Shown here piece after piece: positions 18,752 through 27,179 of a stretch of DNA of 64,000 nucleotides. The notes below the pieces were generated by a model, which searched no databases, was not told where the DNA came from, and saw only the letters and a program-made list of their open reading frames with translations. Position 1 is the first letter of the stretch, and each line of letters starts with the position of its first letter. Origin of the DNA: Pseudomonadota bacterium (GTDB lineage Bacteria; Myxococcota_A; Polyangia; GCA-2747355); the NCBI GenBank assembly GCA_016711215.1, contig JADJTL010000001.1, positions 1,262,614-1,326,613 on the forward strand. The letters run 5' to 3'. Position numbers and translations under genes: made by a program.

Positions 18752-19681
18752 TCAGTAGGTCCACTGCAGGCCCAGGCCGCCCGGGCTGCCGGTCAGCAGC
18801 GGCAGCCGCCGCATCGGTGCCTCGCCTCGGCGACTGAGCGCGCCGGCCGGCGAGGGGGGATGCGCCTCGCCGACCACGACCTCGCGGCGGTGATGCACCA
18901 GCGCGTCGATCACCCCGGCGATCGCTGCGGCCCAGAACAAGCCGCCGGCGGCGACCTGCAGCACGTTGAGCGTGCGCGCGCGGTTCAGCTCGGCGGGCGG
19001 CGGACGGCTGTCTGGATAGCGCAAGCGCAAGGCCAGCGCCGCGCCGAGCGAGGTGCCCCCCAGTGCAACCTGGGTCGCCAGCAGCGCCAGACCCTTGCCG
19101 CGTTGACCGCTTTGGAACTGGCCCGCACCAAAGGGGAGGAAGTTGATCCACAGCGCGTGACGCTCGACGCGCAGATAGCGCCCCGCCGGATCGAGCGCCC
19201 GCGCTGACCCCTCGGGCGCCGCTCGCTCTCGGCGCGCGCGCGTGCGCGCCTGGGCTCGCTCTCGCTCGGCGACCTCGCGCAGCAGCAACGCATTGCGGCG
19301 CTTGACCTCCTCGAAGAGTTCCACCGCCACTGGCGGATCGACCAGCGGATCGAGCTGGTAGCTCGGCTGCGCGACGAGGATGGCGAGGAAGGACTGCTCG
19401 GCGCGGGCGCGGTCACGCGCAAAGACGTAGCTGACGCCCAGCATCCTATGCGCGCTGAGGTAGTCCTCGCCGGTGGCGAGCCGGTTGCTCGGATAGAGCA
19501 GCGGCTGGAGCAGCGCCACGGTCTGCTCGTAGCGCCCCTGCGCGTAGGCCTCCTGCGCCACGGCGAGCGGCTCGCGCGGCGCCGCGGCCTGCGCCTGTGC
19601 CACCGCGGGAGCGCTGGCGAGCAAGAGCAGTACAGCGCCGAGGGCACCGAAGCGCCGCGACAGCGCTCCACGCTCCGTCAC
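18752..19681 (-). CDS. Exported TPR-type protein with C-terminal hydrophobic segments
   Basis: A 309-aa protein with a signal peptide (ALGAVLLLLASAPAVAQAQA). Tetratricopeptide-like helices follow (AQEAYAQGRYEQTVALLQPL, then LGVSYVFARDRARAEQSFLA). An Arg-rich linker leads to two hydrophobic Gly/Ala-rich segments near residues 190-255 (LALLATQVALGGTSLGAALA and NVLQVAAGGLFWAAAIAGVI). The GTG start overlaps the kinase stop (GTGA) and its own stop lies 13 bp before the activator, so it belongs to the kinase/activator unit. Its role there is not evident. Confidence 0.75.
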   Translation of the reverse strand: MTERGALSRRFGALGAVLLLLASAPAVAQAQAAAPREPLAVAQEAYAQGRYEQTVALLQPLLYPSNRLATGEDYLSAHRMLGVSYVFARDRARAEQSFLAILVAQPSYQLDPLVDPPVAVELFEEVKRRNALLLREVAERERAQARTRARRERAAPEGSARALDPAGRYLRVERHALWINFLPFGAGQFQSGQRGKGLALLATQVALGGTSLGAALALRLRYPDSRPPPAELNRARTLNVLQVAAGGLFWAAAIAGVIDALVHHRREVVVGEAHPPSPAGALSRRGEAPMRRLPLLTGSPGGLGLQWTY

Positions 19682-21537
19682 AGGGGTCTCGGTGTCATTG
19701 TCACCTCGGAGGTCGTATTCGCCCGCACGGTCACCGTGCGCTCTTCCGTCAGGTACCCCTCGGCGCTCGCGGTCACCTGAACCTGCGTGCGACCGTCATC
19801 AGCATACGACGGAATCGGCACCTCGATCGCCTGACCCGGTCGCGCGGCCACCGTGCCGACGACCACGGTGGTCGCCGGGGGCGCCGGATCGAGCGTGACG
19901 ATCAGCCGTGCTGGCTTCCAGGGCAAGCGCACCCGCAGGGAAGGCGCGTTCCACCTCGCGTCGAGTTGCACCCGCTGCTCAAAACAGCAGGCCTCGTTGC
20001 GAAAAATCAGCGTCACGGGAGCCAGCGGAAGATCGAGATAGCGCAGGTCCGGACCGTAGGCTCCGATCTCCCGACCGTCGACCCAAATCGTCACCGCTTT
20101 CGGCGTCGGCACGATCTCGACGCGGCGTCGGACGGCGCCGGTCGCGGAGGAACCCTCGGGCAGCGAAGGCCCGGCTGCGCCACGACGCGGGGAGGCCGTC
20201 CGCAGGGCGTCCACGGCGGCGGGGCGGTCGGTCACCTGAGCGCTGGGCGCGAGCGCAGGCCGGGGCCCCGTCGCGCGTCCGCTGCTCTGCTTCGCGCGCT
20301 GCACAGCCACGATCCTCGCCGGCCGGCGCCGCAGGTCGGGCGCCGACGGCAGCGACCGGGCTGGCTGGGCGAGGGGAGGGTGGGGCCGCCGCGCACGCTG
20401 CGCGACGATGAGGTAGGCCAAGCCGCCGAGCGCGAGGATCGCCAAGAGCACGACCCCCGTGCGCATCCAGCGCCGGCGCGCCGAGAGGCGACCGAGCAGC
20501 GCCAGCGCCTCCCCGTGCGCGGGATCCGCGCTGAGCAGGCGATCGAGCTGTTGCAGGGCGCGAGCGTGCTGTCCCTGCTGCAGGTAGCGGCGTGCCTGGG
20601 TCAGGAGCGCGGGGACGATCCGCTCGGGTAAGGAGCTCGAGAAGAGCTCCGGATCGGCGAAGTAGCGCTGCAGCTCGCCCTGCACCTCGGTCAGCCCCAC
20701 CGCGCTCAGAAACTCCCGCAGATCGTCGGCGAGGGCCACGACGCTCGGGTAGCGCGCCTCCGGATCGCGCGCCAGCGCGCGGCGAATGATCGCGCCGAGC
20801 TGGGCGTCCACGCGCGGGCTGGCGGCCTCGGGCGGCGGGAAGCGACCCTCCGCGATGCGGCGGAGCACCTCGTGCGCGTTGCTGCCGGTGAAGGGCAGCT
20901 GCGCGGTGGCGAGCTGATAGAGCAGCGTGCCGACGCTGAAGACGTCCGAGCGGTAATCCACGCGCGCGCCGGTGACGAGCTCGGGCGACATATAGGCCGG
21001 CGAGCCGATCAGCTGACCCGTCACCGTCAGCTTGGCCAACTCGACCATCTGGGCGATACCGAAGTCGGTCAGCTTCACCCGCCCATCACGCCGAATCATG
21101 ATGTTCTCGGGCTTGATATCGCGATGGATAATCGAGAGCCCGTGGGCATGCGCGAGCGCCGCGCAGACCTCGATCACGATCATCGCCGCCAGCTCCGGAT
21201 GCGCGACCGGATGCGCGGCGACGAACTGCTTCAGCGTCTCCCCGTGGATGAACTCGGTGACGATGAAGCTCTCATCCGAGTCCGCGCCCGAGTAGTCGTA
21301 GATCTCGATGATGTTCTCGTGGCGCAGCCGAGCCACCGCCTGGGCCTCGCGCTGGAAGCGCTCCTTCGCCTCCCGCTCCTTGGCCAGGTGCGGGTGCAGG
21401 ACCTTGACCGCCACCTCGCGATCAAGGTGCGTGTCCCGTCCGCGGAAGACGACGGCCATGCCGCCGTGCCCGACCTCTTCGAGCAACTCGTACTTCTGCA
21501 GGCGCCGGCGCGCGCTGAGCGGCGAAGTGCTCATCAT
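19678..21537 (-). CDS. Transmembrane Ser/Thr protein kinase
   Basis: A kinase of about 619 aa. Catalytic motifs: GHGGMAVVFRG, VAVKVLHPH, HRDIKPENIMI, DFGIAQM and GSPAYMSPELV. After the kinase domain comes a short helical repeat region (ARRYLQQGQHARALQQLDRL), one membrane helix (VVLLAILALGGLAYLIVAQR) and an exported tail. The tail has two PEGA-like sections (IVPTPKAVTIWVDGREIGA, and ARPGQAIEVPIPSYADDG to GYLTEERTVTV). ATG 21537 is chosen over 21576 because the intervening codons (AGG, CGA, GTT, GGT, CAA) lack the strong GC3 bias of the gene. It heads the minus-strand run that includes the FHA-sigma54 activator. Confidence 0.88.
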   Translation of the reverse strand: MMSTSPLSARRRLQKYELLEEVGHGGMAVVFRGRDTHLDREVAVKVLHPHLAKEREAKERFQREAQAVARLRHENIIEIYDYSGADSDESFIVTEFIHGETLKQFVAAHPVAHPELAAMIVIEVCAALAHAHGLSIIHRDIKPENIMIRRDGRVKLTDFGIAQMVELAKLTVTGQLIGSPAYMSPELVTGARVDYRSDVFSVGTLLYQLATAQLPFTGSNAHEVLRRIAEGRFPPPEAASPRVDAQLGAIIRRALARDPEARYPSVVALADDLREFLSAVGLTEVQGELQRYFADPELFSSSLPERIVPALLTQARRYLQQGQHARALQQLDRLLSADPAHGEALALLGRLSARRRWMRTGVVLLAILALGGLAYLIVAQRARRPHPPLAQPARSLPSAPDLRRRPARIVAVQRAKQSSGRATGPRPALAPSAQVTDRPAAVDALRTASPRRGAAGPSLPEGSSATGAVRRRVEIVPTPKAVTIWVDGREIGAYGPDLRYLDLPLAPVTLIFRNEACCFEQRVQLDARWNAPSLRVRLPWKPARLIVTLDPAPPATTVVVGTVAARPGQAIEVPIPSYADDGRTQVQVTASAEGYLTEERTVTVRANTTSEVTMTPRPL

Positions 21538-21601
21538 GGCGACTTGACCCGCAACGGGTCGGCGCCTGCCGCCCATGGATTCGTTCGCTCTGACATTACC
21601 C

Positions 21602-21630
21602 TTGACGGCGTTGGTCGCGACGTCTAATTA
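21602..21630 (+). promoter_or_regulatory. Sigma70-type promoter of tRNA-Val
   Basis: TTGACG at 21602-21607 and TAATTA at 21625-21630 are separated by 17 bp. The expected transcription start is about 6 bases before the mature tRNA 5' end at 21643. Confidence 0.7.
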
Positions 21631-21642
21631 ACCGAACAGGAC

Positions 21643-21717
<75 letters not shown>

Positions 21718-21875
21718 CGACTGTCCTGGCGCGCCGCCGCGCGCAACCCCCGGCGCAGAGTCAGGTACCCAAGTCTGCCGGGCCTGCCGGCGGGAGGCGG
21801 GGGGAGCCGAGGGCTGCGCTGCATCCCGATGCAGCGTCTCGCGCCGCGTCGGCAGCGCTTCTGGGGATGGTAACA

Positions 21876-23720
21876 ATGCAAGACAAACGACAGCCGACAG
21901 ATCCATGCGGCGATCCATGCGACGCCTCGACCACCGCGTCCGCTACGCCGCCGGTCGCAGTTGCGCCGCCGCCGGTGACTGCGCCGAATACGCTGAGCGA
22001 CCTCGATCGGCTCCGACACAGCGCCGCCCACGTGATGGCCGATGCGGTCAAGCGCCTCTTTCCCGCCGCCAAGATCACCATCGGTCCGCCGATCGAGCAG
22101 GGCTTCTACTACGACTTCGACGTACCCGAGCCCTTCGCCGACGCCGATCTCGCGCGGATCGAGCAGGAGATGGCGACGATCATTGCCGCCGATCACCCCT
22201 TCGAGCTGCGCGAGCTCGCGCGGGACGAGGCACGGATCCTCTTCGCCTCCTTGGGCGAGGACTACAAGCTGGAGCTGCTGGATGCGATTCCTGCAGGCGA
22301 GCCGGTGACGGTCTGCCAGCATGGCGCCTTCGTCGACCTCTGCCGCGGCGGGCACGTGGCAAGCACCGGGCTGCTCAAGGCGGTGAAGCTGACCGGGGTG
22401 GCGGGCGCCTACTGGCGCGGCGATGAGCGCAACAAGATGCTGCAGCGCATCTACGGCACGGCGTTCTTCGCGCCTGCCGAGCTCGAGCAGCACCTCGCGC
22501 TGCTGGAGGAGGCCAAGCTGCGCGATCACCGGCGGCTCGGTACCGAGCTCGACCTCTTCAGCATCAACGAGCTGACGGGCCCTGGCCTCGTGCTCTGGCA
22601 TCCGCGCGGTGCGCTGGTGCGCCACCAGCTCGAGACCTTCTGGCGCCAGGAGCACCTGGCCGCCGGCTATCAGCTCGTCTACACGCCGCACCTCGCCCGC
22701 GAGGCGCTCTGGCGCCAGAGCGGGCACCTCGACTTCTATGCCGAGAACATGTACGCGGGCATGGACATCGACGGCCAGCAGTATCTGGCGAAGCCGATGA
22801 ACTGCCCCTTCCACGCGATGATCTACAAGCACGCGCTGCGTTCGTATCGCGAGCTGCCGCTGCGCTGGGCCGAGCTGGGGACGGTCTATCGCTACGAGCG
22901 GACGGGCGTGCTGCACGGTCTGTTTCGCGTGCGCGGCTTCACGCAGGACGACGCACACCTCTACGTGCGGCGCGATCAGCTCGCGGGCGAGATCGATCGT
23001 GTGATCGATTTCTGCCTGAGGATGCTGCGCGCCCTCGGCTTCCAGGACTTCGAGCTCTACCTGAGCACGCGACCGGAACACTTCGTCGGGACAACGGAAC
23101 AATGGGACGAGGCCGAGGCGATCTTGCGTCGCTCGCTCGAGGCCAGCGGCGTGCCCTTCCAGGTCGACAGCGGGGGCGGCGTGTTCTACGGGCCCAAGAT
23201 CGATCTGAAAATCAAGGACAGTCTCGGTCGCCGTTGGCAGTGCTCGACCGTCCAGGTCGATTTCCAGCTACCCGAGCGCTTCGACATGACCTATGTCGGC
23301 GAGGACGGTGGTCGGCAGCATCGTCCGATCATGATCCACCGTGCGCTCCTCGGGTCGATCGAGCGCTTCTTCGGCATTCTCGTCGAGCACTATGCGGGGG
23401 CCTTTCCGGTCTGGATGGCGCCGGTCCAAGCGACCGTACTCAACGTGACGGATGCCCAGGCTGCCTACGCGACCCAGGTACGCGACACCTTGCGAGCGGC
23501 GGGCCTGCGCGCCGAGGCTGATTTACGCAACGAGAAGCTCGGTGCCAAGATACGCGAGGCGCAGCTGCAGAAGGTGCCCTACATGCTCGTGGTCGGCGAC
23601 CGCGAGGCGAGCGCCGGGCTGGTAGCCCCGCGGCCGCGGCAAGGTGCGGCCTTGCCTGCGCTGCCTCTCGCAGAATTCGTTGACAAGTTAAGCCTGGAGG
23701 GGCAGATTCCCCGCGCCTAA
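21876..23720 (+). CDS. thrS: Threonyl-tRNA synthetase lacking the N-terminal TGS domain
   Basis: A class II synthetase of about 614 aa charging tRNA-Thr. The editing domain begins almost at once (LRHSAAHVMADAVKRLFP, with its HxxxH motif, then GPPIEQGFYYDFDVPEP and the Cys/His signature CRGGHVASTG). The class II core follows (PMNCPFHAMIYKHALRSYRE, RVRGFTQDDAHLY, VDFQLPERFDMTYVGEDG, HRPIMIHRALLGSIERFFG) and the anticodon-binding domain. The TGS domain found at the start of E. coli-type ThrS is absent; residues ahead of the editing domain are low-complexity. ATG 21876 or 21867 are possible starts. rpmI and rplT follow closely. Confidence 0.95.
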   Translation: MQDKRQPTDPCGDPCDASTTASATPPVAVAPPPVTAPNTLSDLDRLRHSAAHVMADAVKRLFPAAKITIGPPIEQGFYYDFDVPEPFADADLARIEQEMATIIAADHPFELRELARDEARILFASLGEDYKLELLDAIPAGEPVTVCQHGAFVDLCRGGHVASTGLLKAVKLTGVAGAYWRGDERNKMLQRIYGTAFFAPAELEQHLALLEEAKLRDHRRLGTELDLFSINELTGPGLVLWHPRGALVRHQLETFWRQEHLAAGYQLVYTPHLAREALWRQSGHLDFYAENMYAGMDIDGQQYLAKPMNCPFHAMIYKHALRSYRELPLRWAELGTVYRYERTGVLHGLFRVRGFTQDDAHLYVRRDQLAGEIDRVIDFCLRMLRALGFQDFELYLSTRPEHFVGTTEQWDEAEAILRRSLEASGVPFQVDSGGGVFYGPKIDLKIKDSLGRRWQCSTVQVDFQLPERFDMTYVGEDGGRQHRPIMIHRALLGSIERFFGILVEHYAGAFPVWMAPVQATVLNVTDAQAAYATQVRDTLRAAGLRAEADLRNEKLGAKIREAQLQKVPYMLVVGDREASAGLVAPRPRQGAALPALPLAEFVDKLSLEGQIPRA

Positions 23721-23740
23721 GTGCGGGCGGAGTGAGCGCG

Positions 23741-23947
23741 ATGCCGAAGATCAAGATGAAGTCCAACAGCGGAGCGAAGAAGCGCTTCCGCTTCACGGCC
23801 TCGGGCAAGGTCAAGCACAAGCGGGCCTTCCGAAGCCATATCCTCACGAAGAAATCCACCAAGCGGAAGCGCCACCTGCGTGGCTGTGGAATCGTCTCTG
23901 ATTCCGACACCGCGAAGGTCGTTCGCATGCTGCCCTACGGCAGCTAG
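23741..23947 (+). CDS. rpmI: 50S ribosomal protein bL35
   Basis: A 68-aa basic protein of normal L35 length and sequence (MPKIKMKSNSGAKKRFRFTA, then KRKRHLRG and VRMLPYG). ATG 23741 is chosen because the family begins MPKxK; GGAG lies upstream. Only 20 bp separate it from thrS, leaving no room for infC, which usually lies between them. Confidence 0.97.
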   Translation: MPKIKMKSNSGAKKRFRFTASGKVKHKRAFRSHILTKKSTKRKRHLRGCGIVSDSDTAKVVRMLPYGS

Positions 23948-23961
23948 TCAGGAGCGTTCCG

Positions 23962-24315
23962 ATGCCGAGAGCCAAACGAGGGGTCAAGGCCCGTCGCCGC
24001 CGCAATCGCATCCTCAAGGCAGCCAAGGGCTTCGTCGGCGCACGCCGGCGCGTCTACCGCCAGGCCGTGATGACGGTCAAACGGGCGTGGCGCTACGAGT
24101 ACCGCGATCGTCGGGTCAAGAAGCGTGAGTTCCGCCGCCTCTGGATCATCCGCATCAACGCCGCCGCGCGGACGTTGGGCATGAGCTACAGCCGGTTGAT
24201 GGGAATGCTGGGCGCCGCCGGGGTCGAGCTCGACCGCCGCGTGCTCTCCGAGCTCGCCGTCGCCGATCCCTCGACCTTCGCCCAGATCATTGATTCGGTG
24301 CGCGCGCGCGCCTGA
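23962..24315 (+). CDS. rplT: 50S ribosomal protein bL20
   Basis: A 117-aa protein of typical length: MPRAKRGVKARRRRNRILKA, GFVGARRRVYRQAVMTVKRA, RRLWIIRINAAARTLGMSYS. It binds 23S rRNA early in large-subunit assembly and in several bacteria represses the rpmI-rplT operon. AGGAG precedes the ATG. A GC-only self-complementary stretch (GCGCGCGCCTGACGCGCGCG) spans the stop codon but has no T tract. Confidence 0.97.
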   Translation: MPRAKRGVKARRRRNRILKAAKGFVGARRRVYRQAVMTVKRAWRYEYRDRRVKKREFRRLWIIRINAAARTLGMSYSRLMGMLGAAGVELDRRVLSELAVADPSTFAQIIDSVRARA

Positions 24316-24654
24316 CGCGCGCGTCGCGGGTACGCCCTCAGAACCCGGATCAGGGCGAGCCGGCGACTCGCCCGCTCGGCGAGCGCGACGCGACCGTGCG
24401 TCGACGCGCCCGAAGCCGGCCCTTAGATTGACAGCGCGAGCCCATCTGGAACATGCTGTCGCTGTTCAGCCAACTCGGTGAGTCAGGATGACGGCGTGGC
24501 CTCGGCTGCCGGGCGTTGGGCCCTCGGGCGCCGGCCCCTCTGGGCGATCTCGGCGACCCGAATGCCTGGTCAGAGTCTTGCGTGCTTGCGGCGCCGCCAT
24601 CGGCGCAGGCGGGCGCAGCACAGCGTCGGAGCCGAAAGGCAGGGAGAGGCAGAG
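24316..24654 (+). other. Intergenic spacer where pheS and pheT would be expected; no gene seen
   Basis: These 339 bp separate rplT from ihfA. No open frame has plausible coding signals on either strand. A possible -35 (TTGACA, 24428-24433) has no convincing -10 partner (CATGCT at an 18-bp spacing), so an ihfA promoter here is only tentative. In many proteobacteria pheS and pheT lie between rplT and ihfA. Confidence 0.5.
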
Positions 24655-24933
24655 ATGACGAAAGCGGACATCATCGAATCCGTCTACGAAAAGGTCGGTG
24701 GCTTCTCTAAGAAGGAAGCGGCAGACATCGTCGAGACGGTCTTCGACACGATCAAGGACCGGCTCGAGGTCGGCGAGAAGATCAAGATCTCTGGCTTTGG
24801 AAATTTCGTCGTGCGCGAGAAGAAGTCGCGGGTCGGGCGCAACCCGCAGACCGGGCAAGAGATCACGATCAGCGCCCGTCGTGTACTGACCTTCAAGCCG
24901 AGTCAGGTACTCAAGACCGCGCTGAACGGTTGA
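24655..24933 (+). CDS. ihfA: Integration host factor alpha subunit / HU-family DNA-binding protein
   Basis: A 92-aa DNABII protein bending DNA: MTKADIIESVYEKVGGFSKK, then ISGFGNFVVREKKSRVGRNP and ITISARRVLTFKPSQVLK. The GRNPQTG beta-arm with its intercalating Pro is intact. ATG 24655 follows GGGAGAGG and gives the standard IhfA length; an open frame extends upstream but has no similarity to the family. Placement next to a MerR gene supports IhfA rather than plain HU. IHF also aids sigma54 activators of the kind found in this window. Confidence 0.93.
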   Translation: MTKADIIESVYEKVGGFSKKEAADIVETVFDTIKDRLEVGEKIKISGFGNFVVREKKSRVGRNPQTGQEITISARRVLTFKPSQVLKTALNG

Positions 24934-25007
24934 TCGACTAATCGCCGGCACCGCAGGCGATCGCCGCCGATCGAGCCGCTTGCGCCACCGCGGGGAGCCG
25001 CTACCGA

Positions 25008-25405
25008 GTGGGACGTGATCTTTCACGCAAGGCACGCAGTGCCGCGCGTGCGCCGACGCCACGGCGCACGATCTTCCGGATAAGCTGCACTTCAAGATCG
25101 GCGAAGTAGCGCGCCTCGTCGGCGTCAAGCCGCATGTGCTCCGCTTCTGGGAGAGCGAGTTTGGCGCACTGCGCCCGCAGAAGACGCAGACCAACCAGCG
25201 CGTCTATCGCCGCCGCGAGGTCGAGCTCCTGCTGCTGATCAAGCGCCTACTTTATCAGGACGGCTTCACCATCTCGGGCGCAAAACGGCGCATCGCTGAG
25301 CTGTCACGCGAGAGCGCCCCGATCCCGGCCGAGGTGAGCACGCTGCTGCGCCACCTCTGCACCGAGCTGCGCGAGTTGGTCGCCCTCACCCGCAAAGAAC
25401 GCTGA
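25008..25405 (+). CDS. MerR-family regulator with an apparent one-base frameshift near its N-terminus
   Basis: The conserved body reads DKLHFKIGEVARLVGVKPHV then LRFWESEFG and RVYRRREVELLLLIKRLLYQ: the winged-helix MerR domain that usually follows ihfA. Its frame (stop 25403-25405) is open back to 25019 but has no ATG, GTG or TTG before GTG 25136, which would remove the first helices. A GTG at 25008 with GGGGAG 10 bases upstream opens a different frame encoding VGRDLSRKARSAARAPTPRR. That frame reaches the MerR frame if one base is restored at about 25074-25076 (TTCCGG read as TTCCCGG). Either a real lesion or a sequence error; otherwise the start is non-canonical. Confidence 0.75.
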
Positions 25406-25421
25406 CGGCCACGCGCAGCGG

Positions 25422-25450
25422 TTGACACGTCGCTGGGGCCGGACTAGAAA
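25422..25450 (+). promoter_or_regulatory. Sigma70-type promoter of tRNA-Pro
   Basis: TTGACA at 25422-25427 and TAGAAA at 25445-25450 are spaced by exactly 17 bp. The tRNA begins 10 bases after the -10 box. Confidence 0.8.
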
Positions 25451-25460
25451 AGCGGCGCAT

Positions 25461-25535
<75 letters not shown>

Positions 25536-25603
25536 CAGCGGGGGCGCCGCGTCCTGGACGACGGCGCCCCATTTCGTATCGCATCGCGTCAAGCACTGCG
25601 CCA

Positions 25604-26488
25604 ATGACCCAACAGACCCGACCCCTGATCCTGGTAACCAACGACGACGGGGTCCTCTCCGACGGACTGAGTCGCCTGGCGGAGGCGCTGCGTGCGGTCG
25701 GCGAGGTCGTGATCTGCGCACCCTCGCGGCAGCAAAGTGCCGTCAGCCACGGGATCAGCCTGCACGAGCCCTTGCGGGTGCGGACGCTCGGTCCGCAGCG
25801 CTACGCCGTCACCGGTACGCCGGCCGACGCCGTATTCCTCGCGCTTTGCGAAATCTGCCCGCGGCGGCCTGACCTCGTGGTCTCGGGGATCAACCACGGC
25901 ACCAACCTCGGCACCGACGTCTTCTACTCCGGCACCGTCGCGGCCGCGGTCGAGGCCGCACTGCGCGGAATCCCGGCGCTCGCGATCTCGCTCCAGCTCC
26001 CTTCGATCCCGGACGTCTCACCGCAGGACAGCGAGGAGTGGCAGAAGGCCAATCCCTGGGACCCGCTCGAACACCTCAGCCCGGCCCTCGACGGGTTGCT
26101 GAGGGAGACCGCCGAATTCGCCGCCGGGCTGGCCCGCGCAGTGCTCGCGCGGCCGCTGCCCCCGCGGGTCGTGCTCAACGTCAATGCGCCGAATCGCCCG
26201 AGCCGTGCGTTCTATCTCACGCACCTCGGCCAGCGCATGTACCGCGGCTGCGTCGAGCGCCGCGTCGACCCGCGCGGGGCGCCCTATTACTGGCTCGGCA
26301 ACACCTTGGAGGACGCGCCTGATCCGGTCGGTAGCGACAGCTGGGCGCTCGCCGCCGGCTGCTACTCGGTCACGCCGGTGCGGCTCGATTGGAACATGAC
26401 GCCCGCCTTCGGCTGGGGCGCCGAGGTGCCGGGCTTCACTCGCCTGCTCAGCTCCGCGGCGGGCGGAGCGGGGGGGCAGGGGTCCTGA
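25604..26488 (+). CDS. surE: 5'/3'-nucleotidase SurE
   Basis: A 294-aa metal-dependent phosphatase of nucleoside monophosphates. The metal-binding VTNDDG (Asp14, Asp15) lies at the N-terminus, followed by SAVSHGISLHEPLRV, TGTPADAVFLAL and the signature SGINHGTNLGTDVFYSGTVA. ATG 25604 is chosen; upstream codons fall in the tRNA. It leads the surE-pcm-nlpD-like order known from E. coli, where these genes support stationary-phase survival. Confidence 0.96.
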   Translation: MTQQTRPLILVTNDDGVLSDGLSRLAEALRAVGEVVICAPSRQQSAVSHGISLHEPLRVRTLGPQRYAVTGTPADAVFLALCEICPRRPDLVVSGINHGTNLGTDVFYSGTVAAAVEAALRGIPALAISLQLPSIPDVSPQDSEEWQKANPWDPLEHLSPALDGLLRETAEFAAGLARAVLARPLPPRVVLNVNAPNRPSRAFYLTHLGQRMYRGCVERRVDPRGAPYYWLGNTLEDAPDPVGSDSWALAAGCYSVTPVRLDWNMTPAFGWGAEVPGFTRLLSSAAGGAGGQGS

Positions 26489-26492
26489 GCGA

Positions 26493-27179
26493 ATGACTGC
26501 TCGGGGAGCGCCGGCAGACGACACCGAGCGCTTTGCCGACCGCCGCGCCGCGATGGTCGAGGACCAGGTCGAAGCGCGCGGCGTGCGCGACCTCGCCGTC
26601 TTGGACGCCCTGCGTCGCGTGCCGCGCCACCTCTTCGTCGACGCCGCCGACGTCGACCAAGCCTATGACGACCACCCGCTCTCGATCGGCCTCGGGCAGA
26701 CCATTTCGCAACCCTACATGGTGGCGCGCATGGTCGAGCTCTGCGCGCTCCGCGCCGACGACCGCGTGCTCGACGTCGGCGCGGGCAGCGGCTATCAGGC
26801 CGCGGTGCTCGCGCGTTGCTGCGCCTGGGTCTATTCGCTCGAGTTGCTTGGCCCGCTGGCGCGCCGCGCCCAGCTCGCCCTCCAACGCGCGGCGGTGGCG
26901 AACGTCACCGTCATCGAGGCCGACGGATCGCTCGGGTTTCCGCCAGCAGCGCCCTACGATGCGATCATCGTCGGCGCTGGCGCGCCGGCCGTCCCGCCGC
27001 CGCTGCTCGCGCAGCTGCGCTGCGGCGGCCGCTTGGTGATTCCAGTGGGCGCCGGTCGAGGTCTGCAGTCACTGCAGATCCACCAGCGCAGGACCGAGGG
27101 CGTCAGTTGGCGCGAGGACACCGCTTGCCGCTTCGTCGATCTGCGCGGACTTCACGGTTGGCACGACCGCGAGGACTAG
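26493..27179 (+). CDS. pcm: Protein-L-isoaspartate O-methyltransferase
   Basis: A 228-aa SAM-dependent enzyme that starts repair of isoaspartyl residues in aged proteins. Family motifs: LDALRRVPRHLFVDA, the substrate loop GLGQTISQPYMVARMVEL, the SAM motif VLDVGAGSGYQAAVLA, and GAGAPAVPPPLLAQLRCGGR. It starts 4 bp after the surE stop and overlaps the next gene by 22 bases. Confidence 0.95.
   Translation: MTARGAPADDTERFADRRAAMVEDQVEARGVRDLAVLDALRRVPRHLFVDAADVDQAYDDHPLSIGLGQTISQPYMVARMVELCALRADDRVLDVGAGSGYQAAVLARCCAWVYSLELLGPLARRAQLALQRAAVANVTVIEADGSLGFPPAAPYDAIIVGAGAPAVPPPLLAQLRCGGRLVIPVGAGRGLQSLQIHQRRTEGVSWREDTACRFVDLRGLHGWHDRED

Noticed and set aside
24478..24655. N-terminal extension of ihfA back to 24478
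   Set aside because: IhfA of standard length starts at 24655 behind a ribosome site; the extension has no family similarity.
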